A DNA stretch of 64,000 nt from Flavobacterium hibisci (GTDB lineage: Bacteria; Bacteroidota; Bacteroidia; Flavobacteriales; Flavobacteriaceae): contig NZ_JAIQDW010000001.1 of NCBI RefSeq assembly GCF_020026925.1, positions 607,401 through 671,400 on the forward strand, in the 5' to 3' direction. The position numbers were made by a program, and so were the translations under genes. The notes below the pieces were generated by a model, which did no database searches, had not been told where the DNA came from, and was given only the letters and a program-made list of their open reading frames with translations. Shown in pieces: positions 35,784 through 47,378 of the stretch. Positions within the stretch are counted from its first letter, which is position 1. Every line of letters starts with the position of its first letter.

Positions 35784-36059
35784 ATGAGTACTAAAGAAAA
35801 AGTAAGAGAAAAAGTTCGCGAAAAAGAAGCTGTAGGTTTCAATAATGAAATTATAGTTTATAATGACGATGTAAACACTTTTGATCATGTAATTGATACT
35901 TTAATGCGTGTTTGCAGCCATACAGCAGAACAGGCAGAACAATGTTCCCTAATTGTACATTACAATGGGAAATGCACAGTAAAGACTGGTCCAATAGATA
36001 AATTAAAACCACAATGCACGCAACTTTTGGAAGCAGGACTTAGCGCCGAAATTGTTTAA
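35784..36059 (+). CDS. clpS: ATP-dependent Clp protease adaptor ClpS
   Basis: A 91-residue ClpS that delivers N-degron substrates to a Clp ATPase. The segments VYNDDVNTFDHVIDTLMRVC and HTAEQAEQCSLIVHYNGKC hold the residues that bind N-terminal amino acids. The first 20 residues are a charged, disordered extension (KEKVREKVREKEAV). The partner ATPase gene is not in the window. Confidence 0.95.
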   Translation: MSTKEKVREKVREKEAVGFNNEIIVYNDDVNTFDHVIDTLMRVCSHTAEQAEQCSLIVHYNGKCTVKTGPIDKLKPQCTQLLEAGLSAEIV

Positions 36060-36084
36060 ATTCAAATACAAACATTAAAAAAGG

Positions 36085-36122
36085 CATTCTATTTTATTCT
36101 ATTTGGCGAATAATATAGAATG
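36085..36122 (+). terminator. Candidate terminator of prmA-clpS
   Basis: CATTCTAT pairs with ATAGAATG around a 22-nt loop, followed by T-rich sequence. Confidence 0.5.
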
Positions 36123-36186
36123 TTTTTATTTTTAAATTTGAAGGCACAATATTTGCTTATCCTATCGGCATGATCTAAAATATTTT

Positions 36187-36194
36187 TACATTTG
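36187..36194 (+). promoter_or_regulatory. Promoter of the lipoprotein gene
   Basis: TACATTTG matches TAnnTTTG, 25 bases before the ATG at 36219. Confidence 0.5.
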
Positions 36195-36218
36195 TATTAA
36201 CAGCAATACTAAAAATCG

Positions 36219-36674
36219 ATGAAAAAAATAGCTTTACTTATTGTTTTACTAATTACAGCAATTTCATGTGTAAGTACAAAATCGACATTAAAAAATGTAG
36301 ATGATAATGCTCCTGACTTGGTTTTAAGCAAAAATAATACGTTTATTATCAAAGAGTTCAGTAAAGACAAAAAGTATGGTTATAACCCTAATTATCCTAT
36401 CAATATTTTCTTCAGAAATACCAGAGACGAAGCACTAAATGAAACCCGTTTTTTAAATGCTTTAGCGGGGCCAAATGGTGAAAAAATCACTTATACAAGA
36501 TTAGAGACCTGTTGCCCTTTTCCAACTAAACGAAGTGACATGGGTGCAGGATTTTTAAATGTATATGAATTGAAATGGGAAGGACAAAAAAAACCGGTTA
36601 CACTCTATCTTAATATTTATGAAAAAGGGGTCCTAATGGTTCCAATGGGATTAAGCTTAAAGAAAGAAAACTAA
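36219..36674 (+). CDS. Conserved Flavobacterium-type lipoprotein
   Basis: A 151-residue protein with a lipoprotein signal (MKKIALLIVLLITAISC). The mature part has FRNTRDEALNETRFLNAL and a TCCPFPTKRSDMG motif with paired cysteines. The function is unknown. From memory, homologues are sometimes labelled as a KDO aldolase, but nothing in the sequence supports that: there is no aldolase fold or active site. It is monocistronic with its own promoter and terminator. Confidence 0.8.
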   Translation: MKKIALLIVLLITAISCVSTKSTLKNVDDNAPDLVLSKNNTFIIKEFSKDKKYGYNPNYPINIFFRNTRDEALNETRFLNALAGPNGEKITYTRLETCCPFPTKRSDMGAGFLNVYELKWEGQKKPVTLYLNIYEKGVLMVPMGLSLKKEN

Positions 36675-36690
36675 TTAGAATAGAGATAAA

Positions 36691-36727
36691 AAAAGAAAGC
36701 CGTTTCAATTTGAAACGGCTTTCTTTT
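36691..36727. terminator. Bidirectional terminator
   Basis: A perfect 17-bp stem (36691-36707 with 36711-36727, 3-nt loop), with A and T flanks, between the convergent lipoprotein and acs genes. Confidence 0.9.
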
Positions 36728-36747
36728 ACAATATTATTTTAAATAGA

Positions 36748-38658
36748 TTAAGAAATTCTTTCATTCATAATACCTTCAACAACCTCAGGGTTTAATAAAG
36801 TTGAAGTATCACCAAAATTAGAAAAATCCCCTTCAGCTATTTTACGCAAAATTCTACGCATAATTTTACCTGAACGCGTTTTTGGTAATCCTGACACAAA
36901 TTGAATTTTATCTAATTTAGCAATTGGCCCAATGTGATCAGCAATATACTGATTGATTTCTTTTGCTAAATTTTCTTTATTTCGAACTTCACCTGTTTCT
37001 TTTAAAATTACGTAGCCATATAAAGCATTACCTTTTATATCGTGCGGGAAGCCTACAATTGCTGATTCAGCAACTGCAGGATGCTCATTTATAGCATCTT
37101 CAATAGGCGCTGTTCCTAAATTATGTCCGGATACAATAACAACATCATCTACCCTGCCTGTAATTCTATAATATCCAACTTCATCTCTTAATGCACCATC
37201 TCCTGTAAAGTATTTACCCGGAAAAGCAGAGAAATAAGTTTTTTTATAACGCTCATGATCTCCCCAGATAGTTCTGGCAATTCCAGGCCATGGAAATTTA
37301 ATACACAAACTACCTACTACCTGATTACCTTCAATTTCATTACGTTTATCGTCCATAAGAACTGGCTGAATCCCTGGCAAAGGCAATGTTGCATATGTAG
37401 GTTTTGTTGGTGTAACAAAAGCAATTGGCGAAATCATAATTCCACCCGTTTCTGTCTGCCACCACGTATCTACAACCGGACATCTCTTATCTCCAACGTG
37501 ATCATTAAACCAGTGCCAGGCTTCTTCGTTGATTGGCTCTCCAACAGAACCAATAACCTTAAGTGATTTTAAAGGATACTTTTGAATATAGTCAAGACTT
37601 TCTTTGGCTAAAGAACGAATTGCTGTTGGAGCAGTATAAAATTGTGTGATTTTATGTTTTTCAATAATTTCCCAGAAGCGACTAAAATCCGGATATGACG
37701 GAACTCCTTCAAAAATCACAGTTGTTCCTCCATTTAATAATGGACCATATAAAATATAGGAATGTCCTGTAATCCATCCGATATCGGCTGTACACCAAAA
37801 AATATCATTTTCTTCATGACTGAATACATTTTTAAAAGTATATGCAGTGTAAACCATATATCCTGCTGTAGTGTGTACCATTCCTTTTGGCTTTCCTGTA
37901 GAACCTGATGTATATAAAATAAATAAAGGATCTTCTGCATCCATGATTTCAGCTACGTTATAATCAAGGGCTGCATCTAACAAAGGCTGTAACCAAACAT
38001 CACGGCCTTCCTGCATTTTTATTTCAGTCTCTGTTCTTTTTACAACTAAAACTTTAGAAACAGATGGACAACTTTCCAACGCTTCATCTACTATTCCTTT
38101 AAGATCAATCGTTTTATTTCCTCTGTAGCCACCATCAGAAGTAATCACCATTTTACATTCACTGTCATTAATTCTTGCAGAAACTGCTGAAGCTGAAAAT
38201 CCTGCAAAAACAACAGAATGTATTGCTCCAATTCTGGCACATGCTAAAACTGCTACAGCGAGTTCCGGAATCATTGGTAAATAAATGCAAACTCTATCCC
38301 CTTTGGTTACGCCCTGCTCACGCAAAACATTAGCCATTTTTGAAACCCTTTCATATAGTTCATTATAGGTAATGTGTATTGCTTCCTCAGAAGGATTGTT
38401 CGGTTCGAATATTATTGCCGTTTTTTCTCCTCTTTTACTCAAATGTCTGTCAATACAATTCTTTGTAATATTAACTTTGGCCTCTGTAAACCATTTCACT
38501 TCTGCTTCAGCCATGTTAAAATCAACAACTTTTTCCCATTGCTGGTACCATGTAAAGTTTTCTTCAGCAATTTTACCCCAAAACTTTCTTGGCTCTCTTA
38601 TTGACTTATTGTAATGTTTAAAATATTGTTCTAAATTTTCAATTTTATAATAACTCAT
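36748..38658 (-). CDS. acs: Acetyl-CoA synthetase (AMP-forming)
   Basis: A 636-residue acyl-adenylate enzyme converting acetate to acetyl-CoA. Motifs: FILYTSGSTGKPKGMVHT (ATP binding), DTWWQTETGGIM, FTGDGALRDEVGYYRITGRVDDVV, and LPKTRSGKIMRRILR with the C-terminal lysine that is acetylated in related enzymes. The length is normal for the family. A 481-bp AT-rich gap separates it from ilvC, so it is probably transcribed on its own. Confidence 0.97.
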   Translation of the reverse strand: MSYYKIENLEQYFKHYNKSIREPRKFWGKIAEENFTWYQQWEKVVDFNMAEAEVKWFTEAKVNITKNCIDRHLSKRGEKTAIIFEPNNPSEEAIHITYNELYERVSKMANVLREQGVTKGDRVCIYLPMIPELAVAVLACARIGAIHSVVFAGFSASAVSARINDSECKMVITSDGGYRGNKTIDLKGIVDEALESCPSVSKVLVVKRTETEIKMQEGRDVWLQPLLDAALDYNVAEIMDAEDPLFILYTSGSTGKPKGMVHTTAGYMVYTAYTFKNVFSHEENDIFWCTADIGWITGHSYILYGPLLNGGTTVIFEGVPSYPDFSRFWEIIEKHKITQFYTAPTAIRSLAKESLDYIQKYPLKSLKVIGSVGEPINEEAWHWFNDHVGDKRCPVVDTWWQTETGGIMISPIAFVTPTKPTYATLPLPGIQPVLMDDKRNEIEGNQVVGSLCIKFPWPGIARTIWGDHERYKKTYFSAFPGKYFTGDGALRDEVGYYRITGRVDDVVIVSGHNLGTAPIEDAINEHPAVAESAIVGFPHDIKGNALYGYVILKETGEVRNKENLAKEINQYIADHIGPIAKLDKIQFVSGLPKTRSGKIMRRILRKIAEGDFSNFGDTSTLLNPEVVEGIMNERIS

Positions 38659-39139
38659 AGTTGTTGTAATTTTTTTATAAATGTATTAAATAACAACGTA
38701 TTCTTAAAATTATTTAATTCATAAATTTTATCAAAAAAAAACAAATCATAAAAAAAACATATCGATTTAATGAAGTTAATATAAAAAATAAAGTTTTAAT
38801 CAAAAAAACATATTACAAAAAAAGGTATGATATATAAATATCACACCTTTTAATTTTAACAATTTCAATAACAATTAATTTTTTGCCTACCTTTTTCATG
38901 TATGAAAATAGCCAGCAACATTATTAATTACAACAGAAACTTCTACAAGTATATATACTAAAACATACTCAATAAGATTAGGGATTACTTCACTTAACCC
39001 TTTGTTAATTTGAGTTAAGTGAATGTAACATGCGCCATATCTGTTATTATCTTAATAAGTGCTTACTAATTCAAAATATTATATAAAACTAAGATACAGT
39101 GCAAAATCCCAACACACAAACGTGGTGTGTAATATTATA
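38659..39139. other. Intergenic region between acs and ilvC
   Basis: No plausible gene is present. It holds a terminator-like hairpin (38821-38850, GGTATGATAT with one mismatch against ATATCACACC) and a 10-bp inverted repeat TTCACTTAAC/GTTAAGTGAA (38989-38998 and 39014-39023). The acs promoter should lie near 38660-38760, but I could not fix a motif. Confidence 0.5.
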
Positions 39140-40609
39140 TTATCCTATTTTTTTCATTGCTGTCATAGACTCTCTTAACCAAGCTCCTACTTCTTCGATA
39201 GGGTGCTGGCGAATTTCTTTATTTACAGCAATCAAAACAGCGTTATCTACTGCGTTTGAAGTTGAAAATGGTTTTCCAATAATGTTAGTTTCTACTTTTT
39301 TCATAAACTCAGTCAATAATGGCTTACAAGCATGATCAAATAAATAACATCCATACTCCGCTGTATCTGAAATAACGCGATTCATTTCGAATAATTTCTT
39401 TCTGGCGATAGTGTTTGCGATTAATGGCAATTCGTGCAATGACTCATAATATGCTGATTCTTCAATTATACCTGCTTCTGTCATAGTTTCGAAAGCTAAT
39501 TCAACTCCAGCTTTAACCATTGCAATCATTAATACCCCATTATCAAAATATTCCTGTTCAGAGATTGGAGCTTGTTGTGGAGCAGTTTTTTCGAAGTTAG
39601 TTTCTCCGGTTGCAGCTCTCCATTTCAACAAATTAACATCATCATTAGCCCAGTCAATCATCATTGTTCTTGAGAACTCTCCAGAAATAATATCATCCTG
39701 GTGTTTTTGGAATAACGGACGCATGATATCTTTCAATTCTTCAGCTAATTCATAAGCTTCAATTTTTGAAGGATTATTTAAACGATCCATCATATTTGTA
39801 ATACCTCCATGTTTCAAAGCTTCTGTAATAGTCTCCCAACCATACTGAATTAATTTTGAAGCATACGCAGCATCAATTCCTTTTTCAACCATTTTATCAA
39901 AACATAAAATAGATCCAGTTTGCAATAATCCGCAAAGGATTGTTTGCTCACCCATTAAGTCTGATTTTACTTCAGCAACGAAAGATGATCTCAAAACTCC
40001 TGCTCTGTGTCCTCCTGTTGCAACAGCATAAGCTTTTGCCTGGTCCAAACCTAAACCGTTTGGATCATTTTCAGGGTGAACAGCAATAAGGGTCGGTACA
40101 CCAAAGCCTCTTTTATATTCTTCACGCACTTCAGAACCTGGACATTTAGGCGCGCACATAATTACAGTGATATCTTTACGAATCTGCATTCCCTCTTCAA
40201 CGATATTAAATCCGTGAGAATATGCTAAAGTAGATCCTTGTTTCATTAATGGCATAATGGCAGTTACCACAGCAGTATGTTGTTTATCCGGAGTTAAGTT
40301 ACAAACTAAATCAGCAGTTGGAATTAATTCTTCATAAGTACCTACTTTAAATCCATTTTCAGTAGCATTTTTAAAAGAAGCTCTTTTTTCAGCAATTGCA
40401 TCTGCACGTAAAGCATAAGAAATATCAAGACCTGAATCTCTCATGTTTAAACCTTGATTCAAACCTTGTGCTCCGCAACCTACGATTACGACTTTTTTTC
40501 CTGCTAATGCATCTATCCCATTTGAAAATTCAGATTGCTCCATAAATTCGCAAACCCCTAATTGTTCTAATTGTAATCTAAGTGGTAATGTGTTGAAATA
40601 ATTGGCCAT
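39140..40609 (-). CDS. ilvC: Ketol-acid reductoisomerase, class II
   Basis: A 489-residue NADPH-dependent reductoisomerase of the long (class II) form, second step of isoleucine and valine synthesis. The nucleotide-binding loop is [21 protein letters not shown]; the active site includes [21 protein letters not shown] and [13 protein letters not shown]. Two KARI_C domains follow, as is usual for class II. It is the last gene of ilvD-ilvB-ilvN-ilvC. Confidence 0.97.
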   Translation of the reverse strand: MANYFNTLPLRLQLEQLGVCEFMEQSEFSNGIDALAGKKVVIVGCGAQGLNQGLNMRDSGLDISYALRADAIAEKRASFKNATENGFKVGTYEELIPTADLVCNLTPDKQHTAVVTAIMPLMKQGSTLAYSHGFNIVEEGMQIRKDITVIMCAPKCPGSEVREEYKRGFGVPTLIAVHPENDPNGLGLDQAKAYAVATGGHRAGVLRSSFVAEVKSDLMGEQTILCGLLQTGSILCFDKMVEKGIDAAYASKLIQYGWETITEALKHGGITNMMDRLNNPSKIEAYELAEELKDIMRPLFQKHQDDIISGEFSRTMMIDWANDDVNLLKWRAATGETNFEKTAPQQAPISEQEYFDNGVLMIAMVKAGVELAFETMTEAGIIEESAYYESLHELPLIANTIARKKLFEMNRVISDTAEYGCYLFDHACKPLLTEFMKKVETNIIGKPFSTSNAVDNAVLIAVNKEIRQHPIEEVGAWLRESMTAMKKIG

Positions 40610-40658
40610 TTTTTTTAATATTTAATATGTATGATGTTTAAATTTGAATGCTTTTTAA

Positions 40659-41183
40659 CTATTTTAATTCATTTAATAATAATGATGAAATTTCCATTTT
40701 TTCTTTTGAAACAGAAATTCTTCCAGAACGCACAAACTGCATAATTCCGTAAGGTTTAAATTTGGCGTATAATTCTTCAATTTCAGATCGTCTGCCTGAT
40801 TTAGAAATCACAAAAAAATCACGGGAAACAGTCACTATTGTAGATTGACTTTCTTTAATGATATTCTGAATTTGTTTCTCATCAAATAATAAACTTGAAG
40901 CTATTTTAAACAATGCGTTTTCTAAATAAATTGTTTCTTCATCTGTATGATAAAATGCTTTGATAACTTCAATTTGTTTTTCGATTTGTCCGACAATGTT
41001 TTTAACCCATTTCTCTGTGGTTTCAACTACAATAATAAATCTCGAAACATTTTCTATTTCTGATTCTGAAACGTTTAAACTTAATATATTGATGTGACGT
41101 TTTAAGAATATTCCTGATATCCTATTAAGTAAACCCACATTGTTCTCTGAATATACCGATATGGTAAATGTTTTTTCTTCCAT
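40659..41183 (-). CDS. ilvN: Acetolactate synthase small subunit
   Basis: A 174-residue regulatory subunit with an N-terminal ACT domain (TISVYSENNVGLLNRISGIF, then INILSLNVSESE) and a C-terminal dimerisation region. It confers feedback control by valine on the large subunit in this family. It lies 6 bp after ilvB and 49 bp before ilvC. The gene could equally be called ilvH; the two names are not separable here. Confidence 0.93.
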   Translation of the reverse strand: MEEKTFTISVYSENNVGLLNRISGIFLKRHINILSLNVSESEIENVSRFIIVVETTEKWVKNIVGQIEKQIEVIKAFYHTDEETIYLENALFKIASSLLFDEKQIQNIIKESQSTIVTVSRDFFVISKSGRRSEIEELYAKFKPYGIMQFVRSGRISVSKEKMEISSLLLNELK

Positions 41184-41189
41184 GTTTTT

Positions 41190-42911
41190 TTAACTTAATC
41201 TGATCTCTGAAACACAAGCTCCCGTTGGAATCATTGGAAACACATTATTTTCTTTTTCTACCATAACTTCAAGGAAATACGATTCTTTTGAAGCAAGCAT
41301 TTCTGCAACAGCTTCATCCAGTTCTTCTCTCTTAGTTACTTTTCTTGATTTAATGTAATACCCTTCTGCAATAGCGCAGAAGTTTGGATTAATCATTACT
41401 GTAGAAGCATATCTATAGTCAAAAAACAATTCCTGCCACTGACGCACCATTCCAAGAAATTCATTGTTAAGTACAACAATTTTTACCGGGACTTTTGTCT
41501 GGTAAATTGTACCCAGCTCCTGAATATTCATTTGAAAACCTCCGTCACCAATTACAGCAACAACCTCACGGTCTGGTCTTCCCATTTTAGCTCCGATAGC
41601 GGCTGGTAAAGCAAACCCCATTGTTCCTAATCCGCCAGAGGTAACGTTACTCTTAGTGGTATTGAATTTGGTATAACGACAGGCAAACATTTGATGTTGA
41701 CCTACGTCAGAAACCATTATCGCGTCTCCTTTCGAATGTTTGTTAATCATTTCAATAGTTTCTCCCATTGAAATTCCTTTTCCATTCGTTGGGGCCAACT
41801 CCTCATTAATAACGGCATCACATTCAATTTTATATTTTTCTTTGAATTCATTATGCCATTCTGTATGCGATTTTTTATCAATTAACGGAATTAAAGCTGT
41901 TAATGCTTCTTTGACATCAGCCAAAACTGCTACTTCAGTTTTTACGTTTTTATCTATTTCTGCCGGGTCAATTTCAAAGTGAATTACTTTTGCCTGTTTA
42001 GCATAAGTAGCTAATTTTCCGGTAACACGGTCATCAAAACGCATTCCCAATGCAATTAAAACATCACATTCGTTAGCTAAAAGATTTGGACCGTAATTGC
42101 CATGCATACCTACCATTCCTACGTTTAAAGGATGATCCGTTGGCAATGCTGAAAGGCCTAGAATAGTCCATGCAGCAGGGATACCTGATTTTTCAATTAA
42201 TCTTTTTAACTGTTCTTCTGCTTCACTTAATATAATACCTTGTCCAAAAACAATAAATGGCTTTTTTGCATTATTGATTAAATCTGCAGCTTCCTGTACT
42301 TTCTGAAGATTCAATATCGGTTTTGGATGATAACTTCTAATTCCGGTACATTTTTCATAACTAAACTCAAACTCATCAAATTGAGCATTTTTAGTAATAT
42401 CAATTAATACAGGTCCCGGACGACCAGAGCGTGCAATGTAAAATGCTTTCGCAATAATTTCAGGAATTTCATGAGCTTCAGTGATCTGATAATTCCATTT
42501 AGTCACCGGAGTTGAAATTCCAATGATATCAGTTTCCTGAAAAGCATCTGATCCTAATAAGTGCTTTCCAACCTGGCCTGTAATACAAACCATTGGTGTT
42601 GAGTCAATTTGAGCATCTGCAATACCAGTTACTAAATTAGTTGCTCCCGGTCCTGAAGTTGCAATTGCAACCCCAACTTTTCCCGTAGCTCTTGCAAATC
42701 CCTGCGCTGCATGTGCTGCCCCTTGTTCATGACGTACTAAAACATGGTGCAATTGATCTTGAAATTTATATAATTCGTCGTAAACTGGCATGATTGCTCC
42801 TCCAGGGTAACCATAAACCAAGTCAACTCCTTCTGCTAATAAACATCTAATAACGGCTTCTGCCCCTGATATTTTCATTTGTTTTCTTTTTAAATCCCTT
42901 ATATCTATCAT
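41190..42911 (-). CDS. ilvB: Acetolactate synthase large subunit
   Basis: A 573-residue thiamine-diphosphate enzyme for the first common step of valine and isoleucine synthesis. Motifs: YGYPGGAIMPVYDEL, VRHEQGAAHAAQGFARATG (catalytic Glu), and GDGGFQMNIQELGTI (ThDP/Mg binding). An internal ATG at 42878 (MKISGAEAV) fits the usual family start and may be the real one. It lies between ilvD and ilvN with short gaps. Confidence 0.95.
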   Translation of the reverse strand: MIDIRDLKRKQMKISGAEAVIRCLLAEGVDLVYGYPGGAIMPVYDELYKFQDQLHHVLVRHEQGAAHAAQGFARATGKVGVAIATSGPGATNLVTGIADAQIDSTPMVCITGQVGKHLLGSDAFQETDIIGISTPVTKWNYQITEAHEIPEIIAKAFYIARSGRPGPVLIDITKNAQFDEFEFSYEKCTGIRSYHPKPILNLQKVQEAADLINNAKKPFIVFGQGIILSEAEEQLKRLIEKSGIPAAWTILGLSALPTDHPLNVGMVGMHGNYGPNLLANECDVLIALGMRFDDRVTGKLATYAKQAKVIHFEIDPAEIDKNVKTEVAVLADVKEALTALIPLIDKKSHTEWHNEFKEKYKIECDAVINEELAPTNGKGISMGETIEMINKHSKGDAIMVSDVGQHQMFACRYTKFNTTKSNVTSGGLGTMGFALPAAIGAKMGRPDREVVAVIGDGGFQMNIQELGTIYQTKVPVKIVVLNNEFLGMVRQWQELFFDYRYASTVMINPNFCAIAEGYYIKSRKVTKREELDEAVAEMLASKESYFLEVMVEKENNVFPMIPTGACVSEIRLS

Positions 42912-42941
42912 TAAAGATTTTAAGAGATAGTTTTTATTAAA

Positions 42942-44615
42942 TTATTTGTCGGTAACACATCCATGAGAGGCACTGGAGACCGAACGCATATATTTAAGTA
43001 AAACTCCTTGTGTAATTCCGTTTTCTGGTCTCTTCCAGTTAGCTTTTCTTTTTGCTAACTCTTCATCAGAAACTTTCATATTTATAGTGTTATTTACAGC
43101 ATCGATTGTAATAACATCACCATTCTCTATTAATGCAATTCCACCGCCTTCATAAGCTTCCGGAGTTACGTGCCCTACCACAAAACCGTGTGAACCTCCA
43201 GAGAAACGTCCGTCAGTAATTAAAGCTACAGTACTTCCTAAACCAGCTCCCATAATAGCAGATGTTGGTTTCAGCATCTCAGACATACCAGGACCTCCTT
43301 TTGGACCACAATAGCGAATAATCACTACATTTCCTGGTTTAACTTCACCCGCTTGTATTCCTCTGATTACATCTTTTTCTCCCTCAAAAACTACGGCTGT
43401 TCCTTCAAAAAATTCTCCTTCTTTACCGCTAATTTTAGCCACACAACCTTCTGTAGCGATATTTCCGTAAAGAATCTGAATGTTTCCGGTTGATTTTAAT
43501 GCTTTTGAAATTTCAAAAACTACTTGCTGACCGTCATGCAAATCAGGCACTGAAGCTAAGTTTTCAGCAATTGTTTTTCCTGTTACAGTTAAACAATCAC
43601 CATGCAGGAAACCTTCTTTTAACAAATATTTCATTACTCCAGGAACACCACCTACATTGTGTAAGTCTTCCATTAAATATTTACCACTTGGTTTCAAGTC
43701 GGCTAATAATGGTGTTTTATCACTGATATCCTGGAAATCTTTTAATGTTAATTCAATACCTACTGAGTGCGCCATTGCAATTAAGTGCATAACTGCATTT
43801 GTAGAACCACCTAAAACAGCTACCATCGTAATTGCATTTTCGAATGCTTTACGAGTCATAATGTCTCTAGGTTTAATATCTTTTTCTAATAATATTCTAA
43901 TTGCTTTACCTGCATCAACACATTCTTGTTTCTTTTCAGGACTTAAAGCGGGATTAGAAGAACTGTAAGGCAAACTCATCCCTAATGCTTCAATCGCTGA
44001 TGACATAGTGTTAGCTGTGTACATTCCTCCACATGCACCTGCACCTGGACAAGCATTTTGAATGACTCCTTTAAAATCTTCAGGAGTAATTGTATTCTTA
44101 ATTTTTTTACCTAAAGCCTCAAAAGCAGAAACTATATTCAAATCTTCGCCTTTCCATTTTCCCGGGTGAATAGATCCTCCGTAAACCATAATAGAAGGAC
44201 GGTTTACCCTACCCATAGCCATTAAAGCACCAGGCATATTTTTATCACAACCAGGAACTGCAATCATTCCATCGTACCATTGTGCCCCCATTACAGTTTC
44301 AATAGAATCTGCAATAACATCACGTGAAACCAAAGAAAAACGCATCCCGTCGTTACCATTAGAAATACCATCACTAACACCGATAGTGTTAAAAATCAAA
44401 CCGACCAAATCAGCATCCCAGACCCCTTTCTTAATATCTTTAGCCAGGTCATTTAAGTGCATGTTACACGGATTTCCGTCATAACCCATACTCACAATTC
44501 CTACCTGCGCTTTTTTAAGATCCTCTTCTGTCAAACCAATTCCGTAGAACATTGCCTGTGAAGCTGGTTGAGTTTCATCTTGCGTGATTGTTTTGCTGTA
44601 CTTGTTTAATTCCAT
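42942..44615 (-). CDS. ilvD: Dihydroxy-acid dehydratase
   Basis: A 557-residue iron-sulfur dehydratase, third step of branched-chain amino-acid synthesis. Motifs: [15 protein letters not shown] and [18 protein letters not shown] supply cluster cysteines, and [20 protein letters not shown] is the C-terminal active-site loop. It is the first structural gene of the ilv operon and follows a leader peptide and an attenuator-like terminator. Confidence 0.97.
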   Translation of the reverse strand: MELNKYSKTITQDETQPASQAMFYGIGLTEEDLKKAQVGIVSMGYDGNPCNMHLNDLAKDIKKGVWDADLVGLIFNTIGVSDGISNGNDGMRFSLVSRDVIADSIETVMGAQWYDGMIAVPGCDKNMPGALMAMGRVNRPSIMVYGGSIHPGKWKGEDLNIVSAFEALGKKIKNTITPEDFKGVIQNACPGAGACGGMYTANTMSSAIEALGMSLPYSSSNPALSPEKKQECVDAGKAIRILLEKDIKPRDIMTRKAFENAITMVAVLGGSTNAVMHLIAMAHSVGIELTLKDFQDISDKTPLLADLKPSGKYLMEDLHNVGGVPGVMKYLLKEGFLHGDCLTVTGKTIAENLASVPDLHDGQQVVFEISKALKSTGNIQILYGNIATEGCVAKISGKEGEFFEGTAVVFEGEKDVIRGIQAGEVKPGNVVIIRYCGPKGGPGMSEMLKPTSAIMGAGLGSTVALITDGRFSGGSHGFVVGHVTPEAYEGGGIALIENGDVITIDAVNNTINMKVSDEELAKRKANWKRPENGITQGVLLKYMRSVSSASHGCVTDK

Positions 44616-44650
44616 TATATATTATTTGTAATTTTCTAAATTTTATTCCT

Positions 44651-44678
44651 AAAAAAAACCTCCCAACTATGTGGGAGG
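44651..44678 (-). terminator. Attenuator terminator of the ilv operon
   Basis: On the minus strand, CCTCCCA pairs with TGGGAGG in a 7-bp G+C-rich stem with a short loop, followed by eight T residues (44658-44651). It lies between the leader peptide stop and the ilvD start, the usual position for an attenuator. Confidence 0.8.
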
Positions 44679-44715
44679 CTATAATATATTTTTTCAATTA
44701 TATTTATACCATTCC

Positions 44716-44781
44716 CTATGCAGATGTGCTATACACATTGACAATAATGACAGAAGTAATAATAATTGAGATTTGCATCAT
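44716..44781 (-). CDS. ilv leader peptide
   Basis: A 21-residue reading frame starting MMQISIIITSVIIVN and ending at a TAG codon. Six of 21 residues are Ile and three are Val, clustered in the middle, as expected for a ribosome-mediated attenuation leader sensing branched-chain aminoacyl-tRNA. It begins about 17 bases after a TACTTTTG promoter element and ends 38 bases before the attenuator stem. The coupling of these parts supports a real regulatory leader; no protein-level evidence is possible here. Confidence 0.75.
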   Translation of the reverse strand: MMQISIIITSVIIVNVYSTSA

Positions 44782-44797
44782 TTATTTTTTGATGCCA

Positions 44798-44805
44798 CAA
44801 AAGTA
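44798..44805 (-). promoter_or_regulatory. Promoter of the ilv operon
   Basis: The minus strand reads TACTTTTG, matching TAnnTTTG. Transcription would start about 10 bases before the leader peptide ATG. Confidence 0.65.
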
Positions 44806-44887
44806 GTAAAACTGATGCGATCAAAAAAACAAAAACTCAACATTTTAAACTCTTCTTGTTAATTATTGCATTATTTAACAAAAAATA

Positions 44888-46006
44888 TTAAACAATCGTA
44901 GATTGTCCGAGATGAACGTTGTCATTATTAAAATACAGCAAATCATCTTTGCTAAAAATAAAGTTAGAAACAAACTCTCCAACCTCATTAGTCCCAAATT
45001 TTGAATCAGCTTTTAAATCTATTGTTACTACCTTAAATTCAATCGCTTTTTCTACTGCTTTGTAAATCACATTTGCTTCCTTAGACAACCCAAAGTGTTC
45101 TAACAACATTCCTGCTGATAAAATTGAAGCTATTGGGTTAGCAATATTTTTACCTTTTGCCTGAGGATAAGAACCGTGAATAGGTTCAAAAAGTGCATTT
45201 TTTTCTCCTAACGAAGCAGAAGCCAATAAACCAATAGATCCGGTAATTACACTGGCTTCATCAGATAAAATATCCCCAAATAAATTCTCTGTCAAAATCA
45301 CATCAAATTGTTTCGGATTCAGAATCAGCTGCATTGCGGCATTATCTACAAATAAAAAGTCTAAAACTACATCCGGATAGCTTTCGCCAACTTTCTGAAC
45401 AACTTTTCTCCATAATCTAGAGGTTTCCAAAACATTTGCTTTATCAACCATCGTCAGCTTTTTACGTCGGTTTTGAGCCGATTTAAAAGCCAAATGCGTA
45501 ATTCTTGTAATTTCTTCTTCTGAATACTCACATAAATCAGAAGCATGTGTTCCTTCTTCGTTTAAAGATTTTGCTCCAAAATAAGCACCACCAGTTAATT
45601 CTCTGAAAATAGTAAAATCAGCACCTTCAATGATTTCTCTTTTTAAAGGAGAAGATTCTATCAGTGATTTATAAGGTTTAATTGGACGTATATTGGCAAA
45701 CAATCCAAGTGCTTTACGAAGTTTTAGTAATCCTTGCTCAGGACGAACTTTTGCATTTGGATTATTATCATATTTGGAGTCACCAATTGCTCCAAACAAA
45801 ACCGCGTCAGTATTTAGACAAAGATTTAGTGTTTGTTCTGGCAGCGGATTTCCTGTCTTATCAATAGCAATTGCCCCCATGAGAGCTTCTTCAAACACAA
45901 ATTCGTGATTATACACTTCGCCAATTGCATACAATGCTTTTTTAGCTTGTGCAATTACCTCCGGTCCTATTCCGTCTCCTGGTAAAACTGCTATTTTCAA
46001 ATTCAT
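44888..46006 (-). CDS. leuB: 3-isopropylmalate dehydrogenase
   Basis: A 372-residue NAD-dependent dehydrogenase of leucine synthesis. Motifs: VLPGDGIGPEVIAQAKKA, RPEQGLLKLRKALGLFANIRP (substrate), DKANVLETSRLWRKV and the metal-binding ENLFGDILSDEAS. It lies 42 bp after leuA on the same strand. The leuC and leuD genes that act between LeuA and LeuB are not in the window. Confidence 0.96.
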   Translation of the reverse strand: MNLKIAVLPGDGIGPEVIAQAKKALYAIGEVYNHEFVFEEALMGAIAIDKTGNPLPEQTLNLCLNTDAVLFGAIGDSKYDNNPNAKVRPEQGLLKLRKALGLFANIRPIKPYKSLIESSPLKREIIEGADFTIFRELTGGAYFGAKSLNEEGTHASDLCEYSEEEITRITHLAFKSAQNRRKKLTMVDKANVLETSRLWRKVVQKVGESYPDVVLDFLFVDNAAMQLILNPKQFDVILTENLFGDILSDEASVITGSIGLLASASLGEKNALFEPIHGSYPQAKGKNIANPIASILSAGMLLEHFGLSKEANVIYKAVEKAIEFKVVTIDLKADSKFGTNEVGEFVSNFIFSKDDLLYFNNDNVHLGQSTIV

Positions 46007-46048
46007 AATGCCTCGTTCTTTATGTATTTAAAATCTGATTTTTTCTAA

Positions 46049-47230
<1,182 letters not shown>

Positions 47231-47258
47231 TTATTTAATGTAATTTCACATCTTGAAA

Positions 47259-47266
47259 CAAATATA
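47259..47266 (-). promoter_or_regulatory. Promoter of leuA-leuB
   Basis: The minus strand reads TATATTTG, matching TAnnTTTG, about 29 bases before leuA. Confidence 0.55.
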
Positions 47267-47378
47267 TATTGTACTTCTTAAGTACGAAATTCATTTTAAT
47301 GGAATTATACTGTTTATAAAACAATTTAAAAGTATTTAATATATTAAAAATCAATAAATTACATTATTATATTTTACA

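Noticed and set aside
36219..36674. KDO aldolase function for the lipoprotein
   Set aside because: The protein is a 151-residue lipoprotein without any aldolase motif; the real kdsA is at 30.2 kb.
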